From Elymus sibiricus (Eukaryota > Streptophyta > Magnoliopsida > Poales > Poaceae): DNA of 64,000 nucleotides. Under the pieces are notes generated by a model that saw only the letters and a list, made by a program, of their open reading frames with translations, did not search any database and was not told where the DNA came from. The position numbers were made by a program, and so were the translations under genes. Every line of letters begins with the position of its first letter. Positions within the stretch are counted from its first letter, which is position 1. The stretch spans positions 137,535,148 through 137,599,147 of the forward strand of contig CM077665.1 of the NCBI GenBank assembly GCA_039707655.1, read 5' to 3'. Positions 44,321 through 54,979 of the stretch are shown here, in pieces.

Positions 44321-45231
44321 TGATAACCCACAAGTATAGGGGATCGTTTGTAGCCTTTTTCGATAAGTAAGAGTGTCGAACTCAACGAGGAACTAAAGGT
44401 AGAATTAATATTCTCTCAAGTTCTATCGACCACCGATACAACTCTACGCACGCTAATGCTTACTTTACCTAGAACAAGTATGAACCTACTTTGCGGGAAA
44501 GAAACTACAAGTACTTAGTAGGTGTAATAGATAGTTTTGCATGATAATAAAGAACAAGTAAATAAAAGTTAGGGTATGTTTAGATAAAGATCAATTAAAT
44601 TAGTTGTTTAGTAGAAAGCTTTTTGTGTAACGCAAGAGAAAGATTGTCCATAGGCAATTGAATATAATATGATAGATACTTGTCATATGCAATGAGGGAG
44701 AGACATATGCTAACACACTTTTCGTAGTTGGATCATATGCACTTATGATTGGACCTCTAGCAAGCATCCGCAACTACTAGAAATCATTAAGGTAAACCCA
44801 ACCATAGCATTAAACATCAAGTCCTCTTTACTCCCATATGCAAACAATCCCCTTACTCGGGTGTAAGCATCTGTCACTCTAACCACCCACTATAAGCGAA
44901 TCATGAACATATTGCAAACCCTCCAGCGTGAATCCTTCACGTGTGCGCCTCACGGAAGGCACCTTAGGGCAGCACCATATCAACATACAACTCATATCAA
45001 TAACATCATACCACAATTAACTCGTCGGACAAAAGAGATCTACTCAAACATCATAGGATAGCCACACATCATTGGATAACAATATATAATATTAAGCACC
45101 ATGTTTAAATAGAAATTACAATGGGAAAGAGAGGTTTTACACCGCTGCATAGAGGGGGAGAAAGTTGGTGGTGATGGCGGCAAAGTTGTTGGTGTAGATC
45201 GCCGTCACAATGATTGCCCCCGGCGGCACTC
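44321..45231 (-). repeat. G: inverted partial LTR of an Athila-type element
   Basis: Reverse complement of the 3' 890 bases or so of the LTR of element C (about 45860-46751), roughly 90% similar by eye. It ends GGGTTATCA on the minus strand at 44321 and is cut at 45231, where the C LTR begins. It is best explained as an older LTR of the same type, in the opposite orientation, into which C inserted (expected duplication CACTC at 45227-45231). Confidence 0.8.
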
Positions 45232-46751
45232 TGATACGTCTCCGTCGTATCTATAATTTTTGATTGTTTCATGCCAATATTATACAACTTTCTCATATTT
45301 TTGGCAACATTTTATATGATTTATTGGACTAACCTATTGATCCAGTGCCCAGTGCTAGTTCCTGTTTGTTGCATGTTTTTTGTTTCGCAGAATATCCATA
45401 TCAAACGAAGTCCAAACGCGATAAAAATTTACGGAGATTTTTTTGGAATATTTGTGAATTTTGGGAAGTGGAATCAACGCAAATGGAAGCCCACAGCGAG
45501 CATGATACACCAGGGCACGGCCAGGGGGCCCAGGCGCACCATGGTGGGTTGTGCCACCTCGTACGTCGGTTGGAGATCTCCTTCGGGCGTAAGGAAGCTA
45601 ATTTTTGGATAAAAATCCCCTCAAAATTTCAGCCCGATCGGAGTTACAGATCTACGGGAATATAAGAAACGGTTTTCGGCCAGAAAACAGGAACGCGAAA
45701 CAGAAGAGAACAGAGAGGGAGATCCAATCTAGGAGGGGCGCCTGCCCCTCCGTCGCCATGGAGGCCATGGACCATAGGGGAACTCTCCTCCCATCTAGGG
45801 GGGAGGCCAATTAAGAATAAGAAGGAGGGGGGCTCTCTCCCCCTCTCTCCCGGTGGCGTCGGAGCGCCGCCGGGGAAATCATCGTGACGGCGATCTACAC
45901 CAACAACTTCGCCGCCATCAACACCAACTCTCTCCCACTCTATGCAGTGGTGTAACACCTCTCTTCCCCACTGTAATCTCTGCTTAAACATGGTGCTCAA
46001 CTCTATATATTATTTCCCAATGATATTTGGCTATCCTATGATGTTTGAGTAGATCTCTTTGTCCTATGGGTTAATTGTGGTACGATGTTATGGATGTGAG
46101 TTGTATGTTGATATGGTGCTGTCCTATGATGCCCTCCGTGTCACGCAAACGTGAGGGATCCCCGCTGTAGGGTGTTGCAATATGTTCATGATTTTCCTAT
46201 GGTGGGTTGCGTGAGTGACAGAAGCACAAATCCGAGTAGGTGGGTTGTTGCGTATGGGAGTAAAGGGGACTTGATACTTAATGCTATGGTCGGGTTTTAC
46301 CTTAATGAACTTTGGTAGTTGCGGATGCTTCCTAGAGTTCCAATCATAAGTGCATATGATCCAAGTACGGAAAGTTTGTTAGTGTATGCCTCTCCCTCCT
46401 TGCATATAACAAGTATCTGTCATATTATATTCAATTGCCTAGGGACAATCTTTCTCTTGCGTTACACAAAAAGCTTTCTACTCAGTTATTTACTTTTATC
46501 GTTCTTTTATTAAACAACACCTAACTTTTATTTCCACGTTCTTTATTATCTTGCAAAGTAATTCTAGTTTTATTCCCGCAAAGTAGTTTCATACTTGTTC
46601 TAGGTAAAGCAAGCATTAGCGTGTGTAGAGTTGTATCGGTGGTCGATAGAACTTGAGGGAATATTTGTTCTACCTTTAGCTCCTCGTTGGGTTTGACACT
46701 CTTACTTATCGAAAAAGGCTACAAACAATCCCCTACACTTGTGGGTTATCA
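45232..46751 (+). repeat. 5' LTR of element C
   Basis: 1,520 bp, TGATACGTCTCCGTCG to GTGGGTTATCA. The matching 3' LTR is not in the window. Confidence 0.85.
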
Positions 46752-46762
46752 AGACCTTTTTC

Positions 46763-46780
46763 TGGTGCCGTTGCCGGGGA
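46763..46780 (+). other. Primer-binding site of element C
   Basis: TGGTGCCGTTGCCGGGGA, one mismatch from the tRNA-Asp-type PBS seen exactly in element B. Confidence 0.8.
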
Positions 46781-46844
46781 GCAATAGCGTGGGGTGAATA
46801 TTCTCGTGTGTGCTTGTTTGCTTTATCACTAAGTAGTTTTTATT

Positions 46845-47622
46845 TTGTGCTCTTGTTTTCTATCTTTAGATATGTGTAGGAAACACAAGATACCAAAAAA
46901 TTTAGATGTACTTGCTGCTCCAAAAGTTGAGGAACCACTAGTATTTCGTACTACCGAAGAATATTATTTGGATCATCTTCGATCCATTTGTGCTTGTGCT
47001 GAAAACCCAACTAGCTTAGTTGAGGGAAAATCATTAAATGAGCATGCTTATTATGTGCGACACCGCATATCTCAAAAAGGGAAACTCTTGTGGCATCAAA
47101 TTAATACTTTGTGTTGCTATGCTTGGAATTTATGCGAAATACATGATTTTACTTGTTGTTCTGAAGAAACTAAAAAACACCTTCCCTACCAATGTGTGTT
47201 TAATGATAATCAAATACTATCTTCTTATGCCAAGGAAGCCTATTGTTATATTGATGTTGAACAAATTGAAGAATTTGTTGCTTTTAAGGGTGCATATGAA
47301 ATTGCTTCTTTGATAGAAAAGTATGATGCTACTCTTTACGAATCTGAAAATTTTGCCATACTTAAATATTGCTATGAAAACTACGCTTCTAATGCTTATG
47401 TTAAAGAATTTATTGAAGGAATGACCGCTGCCTTGGAAGAGACTAATATTTTGCAGGAATCTATGGAAGAAGAAATTGCTGAAACTGTGAGCTCATTAGA
47501 TGAAAAAGATGAGGAGGAGAGCAAAGAACAAAAGGAGGAAGAGCGGATTGATCACCCATGCCCACCTTCTAATGAGAGTAACTCTTCAACTCATACATTG
47601 TTTAATTACCCTTCATGCTTAC
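46845..47622 (+). CDS. Element C gag-like ORF, 5' part
   Basis: Open from the ATG at 46845 (another at 46872, MCRKHKIPKNL) to the D insertion. It is acidic and Cys/Tyr rich, and ends in a Glu/Lys run (EEESKEQKEEER). With the insertion and one CTTAC removed, the frame continues at 60937 to the stop at 61544, giving 461 residues without any stop. It resembles no enzyme I know. Position after the PBS suggests a gag-like role. Confidence 0.6.
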
Positions 47623-48135
47623 TGTCGTGGTTTTATCACGGCAGATGTCCTAGTGAAAGGACTTAGGGGTGAAGCCATCGCTACGGTGACTAACTCGAAG
47701 GGGTTGATCGGGACGAAAGACACGGGTTTACCCAGGTTCGGCCCCTCACGAAAGAGTTAAAAGCTTACGTCCTGCTCTGTGTTTGTATTGATTGGGTATC
47801 GATTACAGGGGAGCGGATTCGCTTGGCCTAGCTCTCGATCAGTTGTTTCGTACCCTAAGCTGCCCAGGGAACTTGCCTTTATATACACATGTCGAGGCCC
47901 TGAGCTTTACAAGAGTCCAGGTCGGGTTACACCTCGTAACCGACCTTATCCCTAAGTCGCCTTGCCTTCTCTGGCAAGCTATCTCCGGGCGGCTTACGCC
48001 TCCGGGTCACACGCCGTCAACTGGCTCTGGGCCTCTGTTTGGCCCGCCTGGTGAATCACCTCCAAGCTTGTCTTAGTCTTCGGGCCTGTTTAAGGCCTTA
48101 TGGAAGAGTCGCCAACTTCCTAACCTGGCCCAACA
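47623..48135 (-). repeat. 3' LTR of element D
   Basis: 513 bp. It lacks about 35 bases present at the end of the other LTR, between GGCCC and AACA. The PPT-like TTTGGGGCCTAA (minus strand) follows inside at 48136-48147. Confidence 0.9.
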
Positions 48136-48410
48136 TTAGGCCCCAAATTGATTTGAACTTGTTCATGTCAATCTTCAAGTCTTCTGGTTGGCGAGTCCTG
48201 CGTTCCTCATAATCAGTTAACCTGAAATGAATCTTTATGACCCGCCATATAAAATGGATGACGTCATATCTGATAAATCCAGAAAATCTTCATGACATCA
48301 CAACTGATCTTTGCATTAACTGGTCAATCCGAAAATCAAGGCGTCGTCCTGGTCAATCATTATCATGTCTCCTCGATTCTCGCGTTGGACTGTTGTTGTT
48401 CCACCTTTTC

Positions 48411-48420
48411 CTTATAAATT
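48411..48420 (+). promoter_or_regulatory. TATA box of the antisense gene in element D
   Basis: CTTATAAATT, 276 bases inside the 3' LTR boundary, followed by GGCGCGC, a G16 run (48428-48443), a CT-rich tract with a (TTC)n repeat at 48478-48503, and GC-rich leader DNA up to the ATG at 49172. A 5'UTR intron may exist in this 730-base leader but I cannot fix its ends. Confidence 0.55.
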
Positions 48421-49171
48421 GGCGCGCGGGGGGGGGGGGGGGGCATTCCTTTCACTCTCCCCCACTGCCGTTCCCCTTTCTTCTTCTTCTTCTTCTTCTT
48501 CCTCCGAACTCTCCGCGCGATCGAAGCTCCGCCGCACCTGCCGGACCGCGCCGTTCACCTCAACCCGGCCGCTGCATCAACCTGTTGTGTCCAGAACTTG
48601 CCGGCACGCGTCCGCACTCCTTGCGTCTTCTCAGGTTCTATTCTTCACCTCTTCCAGATCCGCATTAGGTCGCCGGAGTTCTTCAAAGTTCATCACCGTT
48701 CATCGGAGTTTCATACCGTTGATTGGAAAGGAATCATCTTTCAGCTCGGAAACGCTAGCAAAATCGCGCGGTGCCTCGTTTAGCCCCCGTTTTGTACTCT
48801 GAGTAGATTACTTCTTCCCCCAAAACACGCACATTGTCTGCTAGTTCTTCCGTTGCTATTTTTAGGGTTAGCAATTTATTCCCCTTTTATATTCATCTGT
48901 AGATCTATAATTGTAGTTGTAGCTGGAGAAACTTGTTTGTCCATACTTAGCAGTATTTCCAGTATTCACTGTCTAATTGACCCGCCATCACGCTGCCGGC
49001 TCACCCTGGCAAAATATAATCCGCTTCATACCTGCCGTCGACGGCGGCTCATATTTTAACAATGACCCGCCAAATAGCGTTGCCGTCTTAGAATCATAGC
49101 TGTTTTGGCCATGTAGTACTCTTAACCTGCCGTAATTCTATGCCCTTCCACAGCTTTTAACCCGGTCCGTC

Positions 49172-52100
49172 ATGGCTAAGGCCCCGTCTTTTTGTGATTG
49201 GGTAGCCTTCAGGGTTACTGAGATTTTGCTCAATGAGTATGTGGCCATGGGGGTTTTGCCGGCTCAAGAAATCATCCATTGGCGGGTTCCCGGTTCCGAA
49301 ACTGTCCCCGAACCCAAAGAGGGGGAAGTGGTTATCTTTACGGATCATCTCCTCCGTGGCTTCTCACCGCTCGGGTCAAAAAATTTCCGGGACGCCCTGC
49401 ATTTTTATAAACTTCATCCTCAAGACATTTGCCCCAATTCCGTCACCAACTTGTGCCAATTTCAAGTTCTCTGCGAGGCGTATCTGCAAGAAGAACCCAC
49501 TGTTGACCTCTTCAGAGACTTCTTTTACATCAACCGCCAGACTGAGATAGCAGATGGACCAAGTCTTGAACTCGGATGCGTTTCAATCCAGAGGCGGAGA
49601 GATATGTCTTTTCCCTCTGCTATTCTGCCCAGCCATCCCAAGGATTGGAACCGCACTTGGTTCTACTGCAGAGACACTGCCCCGGCTGAAGAGAAACCAT
49701 TGCCGGGTTATCGCCCCTACCGGCTCTGCACTACCACCGAGCTTCCAGACCGGCTGTCTGCCACAGAGCGCGCTCAATACGCTCATACCTTCTCAAAGAT
49801 CCGGGCTTTATTAGCCAATGGGTTAACTGGCGTGGATTTGACCCGCGGCTGGGTTTCCTGGAGAATTTTGCCGCTGAGCCGGCGCGGCGGCTTAATGTGT
49901 CAATACTCTGGCGATGTGGACGACCCTCAACGCTTCAACCAGACGCCTCTGACAGACAAAGACCTCAATTTGATTGTCAAGTCACTGCTTGGAGAACCCC
50001 AGGAGGTTTGCAACAAGACGGGGTTAAATCCCTTCTATGTTCTTAACCCGGCTCCCGCAGTAAGACCCTTTACTTTAATCTTCACTCTTTCCCTTTAGAT
50101 TTTGCACTTCACACCTCTTTTAACTTTTCTGCAAATGTATGTATGTATGTAGGCCGACTCTCCCTTCTGGAAGCGGAGAATAACTGCAACCTCTACTTCG
50201 AAGAAGAAAACCAAAGCAACTAAGACCCGGGCTCCGTCTCGTCGAAAGAAGCAGACAGCTCAAGAGCTGCTCGAACTGGATGACTCGGAGGTAGAACTTG
50301 ACTCCCTTGGCCTTTTTATGCAACTTATTGATGTTGACTCCTCTCAGGGTGAAGCTGAGACGTGCCAAGCCGGCGCAGCAGAGGTAACTACCATCTCCTC
50401 CGACTCGGAATCTTTGCCAAGAGAGAAAATACGGCAGGTCATCCGGAAAGTAAAGTTTTCACACCCTCTTGCTCACTTGGATCCCAACTTTCTTTTGAAG
50501 AAGCAGCAACATGACTCTAGGCGTCAGATCCGGAGCGGCGGCTCTGAAGATCTATTGCCTGGCTTTCCCGACACACCAGCTCCTCGGAAACGTCGTAATG
50601 AGGTATTTCATAACTTTGCTTTCATCTCTTCTGTACATTAGCCTCATGCAGTAATCTGCTCATATTGCCCAACTTTAATTTTTCAGGAAACACCTCCTTC
50701 CTCTGGCGACTCAACCGCTTCAAAACTGCCACCTCTTGTTATCAACCCAGGGTAACTTTCTTCTTTGTATCCAAATGTTGCTTCACTAACTTTTTATCCT
50801 TGCATACAACTTATCATGAAATCTTTGTTCACAGGGCCCAAGCCAAGAAGAGGAAAATAAGTGGGTCATCTGCCAATCCTGATGCCCCCGAGCCGGAGAA
50901 TCCGAAACTTGTCACTCCTAAAACTCATGCTGAGCCCTCTGAAGCTCATCAAAGCGCCCATGATGAAACACTCCAGACTACTGAGCCAGCGGATGTTGAT
51001 GTTGTGACCACTGGAACTAACCCGGAAGCCGATCCTAAACCGCCCAGTCCTCAGAAAACAGCTAAAGATATTGCTTCTCATGAAAAGGGGGTTATCATTA
51101 CCGGGACGGGTTATACAACTCCAGCCCCTTCCAATGTGTTGACCAAGCATATTAGCAAGGATGAAGCGCCTTTGCCTGAGAAGGAGAAGGGTAAAATTGA
51201 TCTTCCCAATCTTGAAAAGCTCACTATTGAAGAACTGCATTCTGGATACTTGAGCTGCCTCTCCGCGAGCTGAGACATGGAAGCCAACTTGGTTGGTATG
51301 ATGAGGAAAAGATATGAGGTATACTCAACTTATCTCGCATTCCATATATCCTTACGTAGCCCCCAAGAGCCGGCTTATTTTCTTGAAGATAAGTCGGGTC
51401 TTCAACAACATGTAGATTTTAATACATCAGTGTGTAGCCCCCAAAGGCCGGGTCATTATGTAAATAATGAGCCGGCACTTATTGTGCTGATATGAAAGAG
51501 TTCTAGCTGCAGCACCCAAGGGCCGGCTTATCTCTTGAGATAGCCGGGTCTTTTAATTTTGTAAAGAAAAAAAGTCATCTGTTCTGCAAATTGTAGAGCC
51601 TGTAGCCCCCAAGGGCCGGTTTATCTTCTTGAAGATGATCCGGGTCTGCTTGTATTATGTGCTTGAAAAAACTGACATACATTAGCCCCCAAGTGTCAAG
51701 TATATTGCTTGCAATATGCTTGAGACTTGTATCAAATTTCTTCACCGCCCCCAAGTGTCATTATGCATTGTGCTAACGGCTTGGGATTTGGCAAACTTCC
51801 ACTTGGCAATTTTATTGTGCAGGAAACTTTAAATTTGGCCGAGTCAAGCTTGACCGACTTGAGGAAAATTCTGGCTTTGCAACAAGAGGCCCGAGTTGAA
51901 GCTGACGCAAAATTGTGGATCTCCTCTAACGAGCTAGAAAAAACCAAGGCGGATTTTGAAGCCTACAAAAAATCTGTTGAAGTTGAACAAGCCACCTTGA
52001 TCAAACGTGCGTAAGACGCAGAGGGTCAACTGAAACTGGTTACCAAAGAACTGGCCAGCCTTAAACGGCATGTAGCTCGGATGACCGAAGCTGTCTTTGG

Positions 52101-52729
52101 TAAGTATTGTTGACTAAGTTATGAAAATTCTGTCCAAACAGTCTTATAAAAAGACTCGTTTGGTGACTTATGCACTTGAACTGTTTACAGGCCGTCGGAC
52201 TTGCAATCTTCCAGACGACAGCTTAGTGAAGCTGAAAGCTCTATAGTCGTTCACTGAACAGTTGTACGCTGGAAGTCTTTTCACCATCAAGGCTGTTATG
52301 GGTGAAAAAGACATGCCAAAGCTCATCAAAGACGTGCTCAGATGCCTCTCAACGATTCCCAAGCAGATTGAAGAGTTGAAAAGATCAGCCGCCCGTAAAG
52401 GTGCAATAGCTTCTTTGAGCCGGGCCTTGGCTTATGCACCAGAGCTCAGCCCGGAAGAGATGGCCGGAGGGTTTCCACAGCTGAAAGACGACGGGTCAGA
52501 ATTCAAACAAGAAGACTATGCTCGTTGCGTCAAGACGTCTCGAGCATTGGCTAGCCGACTAGTCGCAGAGGCGGATCTGAAGGCATATCAGGCGGCTTAT
52601 GATGACAACAATGTGCGAGTTCAGCCGCCCACTTTTGAGCCGGTGGATCTGACTCCTCAACATCGTAAGCATATCTTTGCCCCTGATGTTGACCCGTCTC
52701 CCATCTTGCATGACGAAGCTGAATTCTAA
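49172..52729 (+). pseudogene. Six-exon antisense gene carried by element D
   Basis: Exons: 49172-50059, 50153-50602, 50687-50751, 50835-51318, 51823-52099, 52191-52729. All five introns are GT-AG (93, 84, 83, 504, 91 bases) and keep one frame, giving 901 codons including the TAA at 52727-52729. In-frame stops: TGA 51271-51273, TAA 52012-52014, TAG 52244-52246. Residues 1-130 (VLPAQEIIHWRVPGSE, LHFYKLHPQDICPNSV, FQVLCEAYLQ) resemble the plant 'putative gypsy type transposon' family (Pfam Transposase_28, from memory). Exons 2-4 are basic, Ser/Pro rich and probably disordered. Exons 5-6 are coiled coil (SSNELEKTKADFEAYKKSV). The start is the first ATG after a 5'UTR-like stretch. Function unknown. 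Confidence 0.8.
51357..51760 (+). repeat. Array of TAGCCCCCAAG units with palindromes in intron 4
   Basis: Five or six diverged units, about 64-91 bases apart, starting near 51357, 51435, 51511, 51602, 51683 and 51747. Each has a version of TAGCCCCCAAG, and the first five are followed by a palindrome with a short loop. Palindromes lie at about 51369-51399, 51447-51476, 51522-51550, 51615-51645 and 51697-51722. Confidence 0.85.
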
Positions 52730-53872
52730 GCCTTAACCAATTGCAACTGGGACATGGCCAACCTTCATATCCAGGAGATAGAAGACCCGGCACAGGGTGA
52801 CTCGACAGCGCTTTAGGTGAGAAGTTGGCCCCGGGGTACCCGGATGAAGTTAACCCGGATAAGCTAACTGCTGGGTTATGACTTTGTGAAAAACTTTGGT
52901 CCAAGATTTTGGGATCCATGCAGCCTTGTAATAGCCTTAGCCAAAAAAAACTGATTGCCTATGTCGTGCCTTCGTGCACGTTTTAAGTTTTACCAACTTA
53001 TATCCTGGCTGCTTAACCTCTGCCATCTTTATCCATCATGCATGATGTAATCATATTTCTTGATGCTTCATGAGAGTGGAATCAGTATCAATTCACCAAC
53101 TCCTGTGCTGGCGACTTATGGCCACACTTCTGGGCGAGGTAATAACTGAATATCTCAAAATCTTGAAAATATGGAAACAAGACCCGCTGGCGGGTCATGA
53201 TAGCAATAAGCTTTGACTAATGAGGAATACTAAGCCGGATCAGTAGTCATCTAAAGACTTAGAACTTCCTCATGAAAATTTTTCTGCAAAACAATAAAAA
53301 GAAAATATATACTTGTATACCTTCAGTTGCTGTAAGGCGGCTTTGAAGGCACATCAAAAAGAGATCAACTCTTACATTTTTTTGTTGAGAAAACTCAAGA
53401 TTTTTGCTTCAAAGAAGCTAGGCATTAACGCCTACAATCCCGTTAGCCAGCTCTCACGTGACATAAATCTGTCATTTTGACCTTAACGAGTTCAGGGTCT
53501 CTAAAAAAAGATTGACTGTTAAGAGTATGAACAGGCCACATAGCGGAGAGACTACAGCGGACAGGTGAGTTTATCCTAGCTCTCTATAAGCCGGCTCTCT
53601 CGTGACCTAAGCCGCCATTTTAACTTTGACAAGTTCAGGGTCATAAAAAGATTGACTGTCAAGCATACGGCGGGTCACTTGGCGGAGTAGCAAGTTGCAA
53701 ACAGGCAGGTTTAACTCAAATATGGCTTTTAAGCCGGTCAAGAGGGTATGAAAGCTAAACTCAGTGAGTTGGAAGCCCCCAAGTGACCTTATTATTACCC
53801 AACTTTTGCACAAAAGATTGTTGGATGAAAACGACAAAGACCCCAAATTACGGCGATGCCGAATTTATTATA
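52730..53872. other. Spacer between the antisense gene and D integrase
   Basis: No gene seen. It is the convergent 3' side of both transcripts and holds a two-copy tandem repeat of about 144 bp (near 53447-53735) with the shared word GTTCAGGGTC...AAAAGATTGACTGT. Confidence 0.65.
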
Positions 53873-54931
53873 TTATAAAATGGTATATACAATGACAGAG
53901 GTATGTACATTGATGAGAGCCAATGGCTCAAGTGTAGTAAGGCCGAAGATGAGCAATATTCCACAGCCTCCTAGTTTCCTCGCCAGAAGTGCGTGACTTA
54001 TCGCTCTCCTGCACATCAATGAGATAATATGACCCATTGTTAAGATTTCTGCTGACCACAAAAGGTCCTTCCCAGGGGGTGATAATTTATGCATATCTGT
54101 CTGATCTTGAATTAGACGGAGCACTAAGTCGCCTTCTTGGAACGTTCGGGTTTTGACTCCGCGGCTGTGATAGCGACGCAGATCTTGTTGGTAAATCGCC
54201 GATCGTGCTGCTGCAAGATTCCGCTCTTCATCCAAAACATCCAGTGCGTCTTGACGCGCCACCTCATTATCAGTTTCAATGTAAGCCGCCACCCTGGGCG
54301 AGTCATGACGAATATCACTAGGGAGAACGGCTTCTGCGCCATAAACCATGACGAAAGGCATGTAGCCTGTTGATCTATTGGGGGTGGTTCTGATGCTCCA
54401 AAGTACTGAAGGTAACTCCTCAAGCCAACAACCTGGCGTTCGTTCCAAAGGAACCATAAGCCGGGGTTTGATCCCTCTCAAAATTTCCTGGTTAGCACGT
54501 TCTGCTTGACCATTAGACTGTGGATGAGCCACGGAGGAGACATCAAGGCGGATGTGTTCACTTTCACAAAACTCTTTCATAGCTCCCTTAGACAGATTTG
54601 TACCATTATCAGTGATAATACTGTGAGGGTAACCAAAACGAACAGTTGTTGCGTCGCATTTGCTAACCGGCTCCGCCTCAATCCACTTGGTAAATTTATC
54701 AACAGCCACCAAAAGGTGGGTCTTTTTATCCTTAGACCTCTTAAATGGTCCAACCATATCAAGCCCCCAGGCCGCAAACGACCAGGTGATCGGAATCATC
54801 CGTAACTCTTGAGTTGGCACATGGGCTCGTTGTCCGAACTTCTGACACCCATCACACTTGCTAACTATGTCCTCCGCATCTACATGAGCCGTCAACCTGT
54901 AAAACCCATGCCGAAAAGCCTTGGCTACCAA
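53873..54931 (-). pseudogene. Element D integrase
   Basis: Zinc-binding region ending CDGCQKFGQ, then the core with D, D and E in GLDMVGPFK, ITDNGTNL and NGQAERANQE. About ten residues appear missing between ATTVR and FGYPHSI compared with relatives, which looks like an in-frame deletion. The C-terminal domain (FQEGDLVLRLIQDQTD) is followed by a frameshift near 54060. The original stop is unclear. Confidence 0.8.
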
Positions 54932-54979
54932 AGATTTTGAGCTGGCGTGATGACCGATGTCGCCCGCATGTATCTCATG

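Larger units (their letters stand above)
45232..47622 (+). mobile_element. Element C, piece 1: 5' LTR, PBS and ORF start
   Basis: Plus-strand, non-autonomous Athila-type element. LTR 45232-46751, PBS, then an ORF cut at 47622 by element D and resuming at 60937, with CTTAC at 47618-47622 and 60932-60936. No pol is seen in either piece. Confidence 0.85.

Noticed and set aside
48237..48802. Plus-strand frames of about 145 residues upstream of the D antisense gene
   Set aside because: They translate the TATA region, G-run and TTC repeat, which fit promoter and 5'UTR better, and show no domain.
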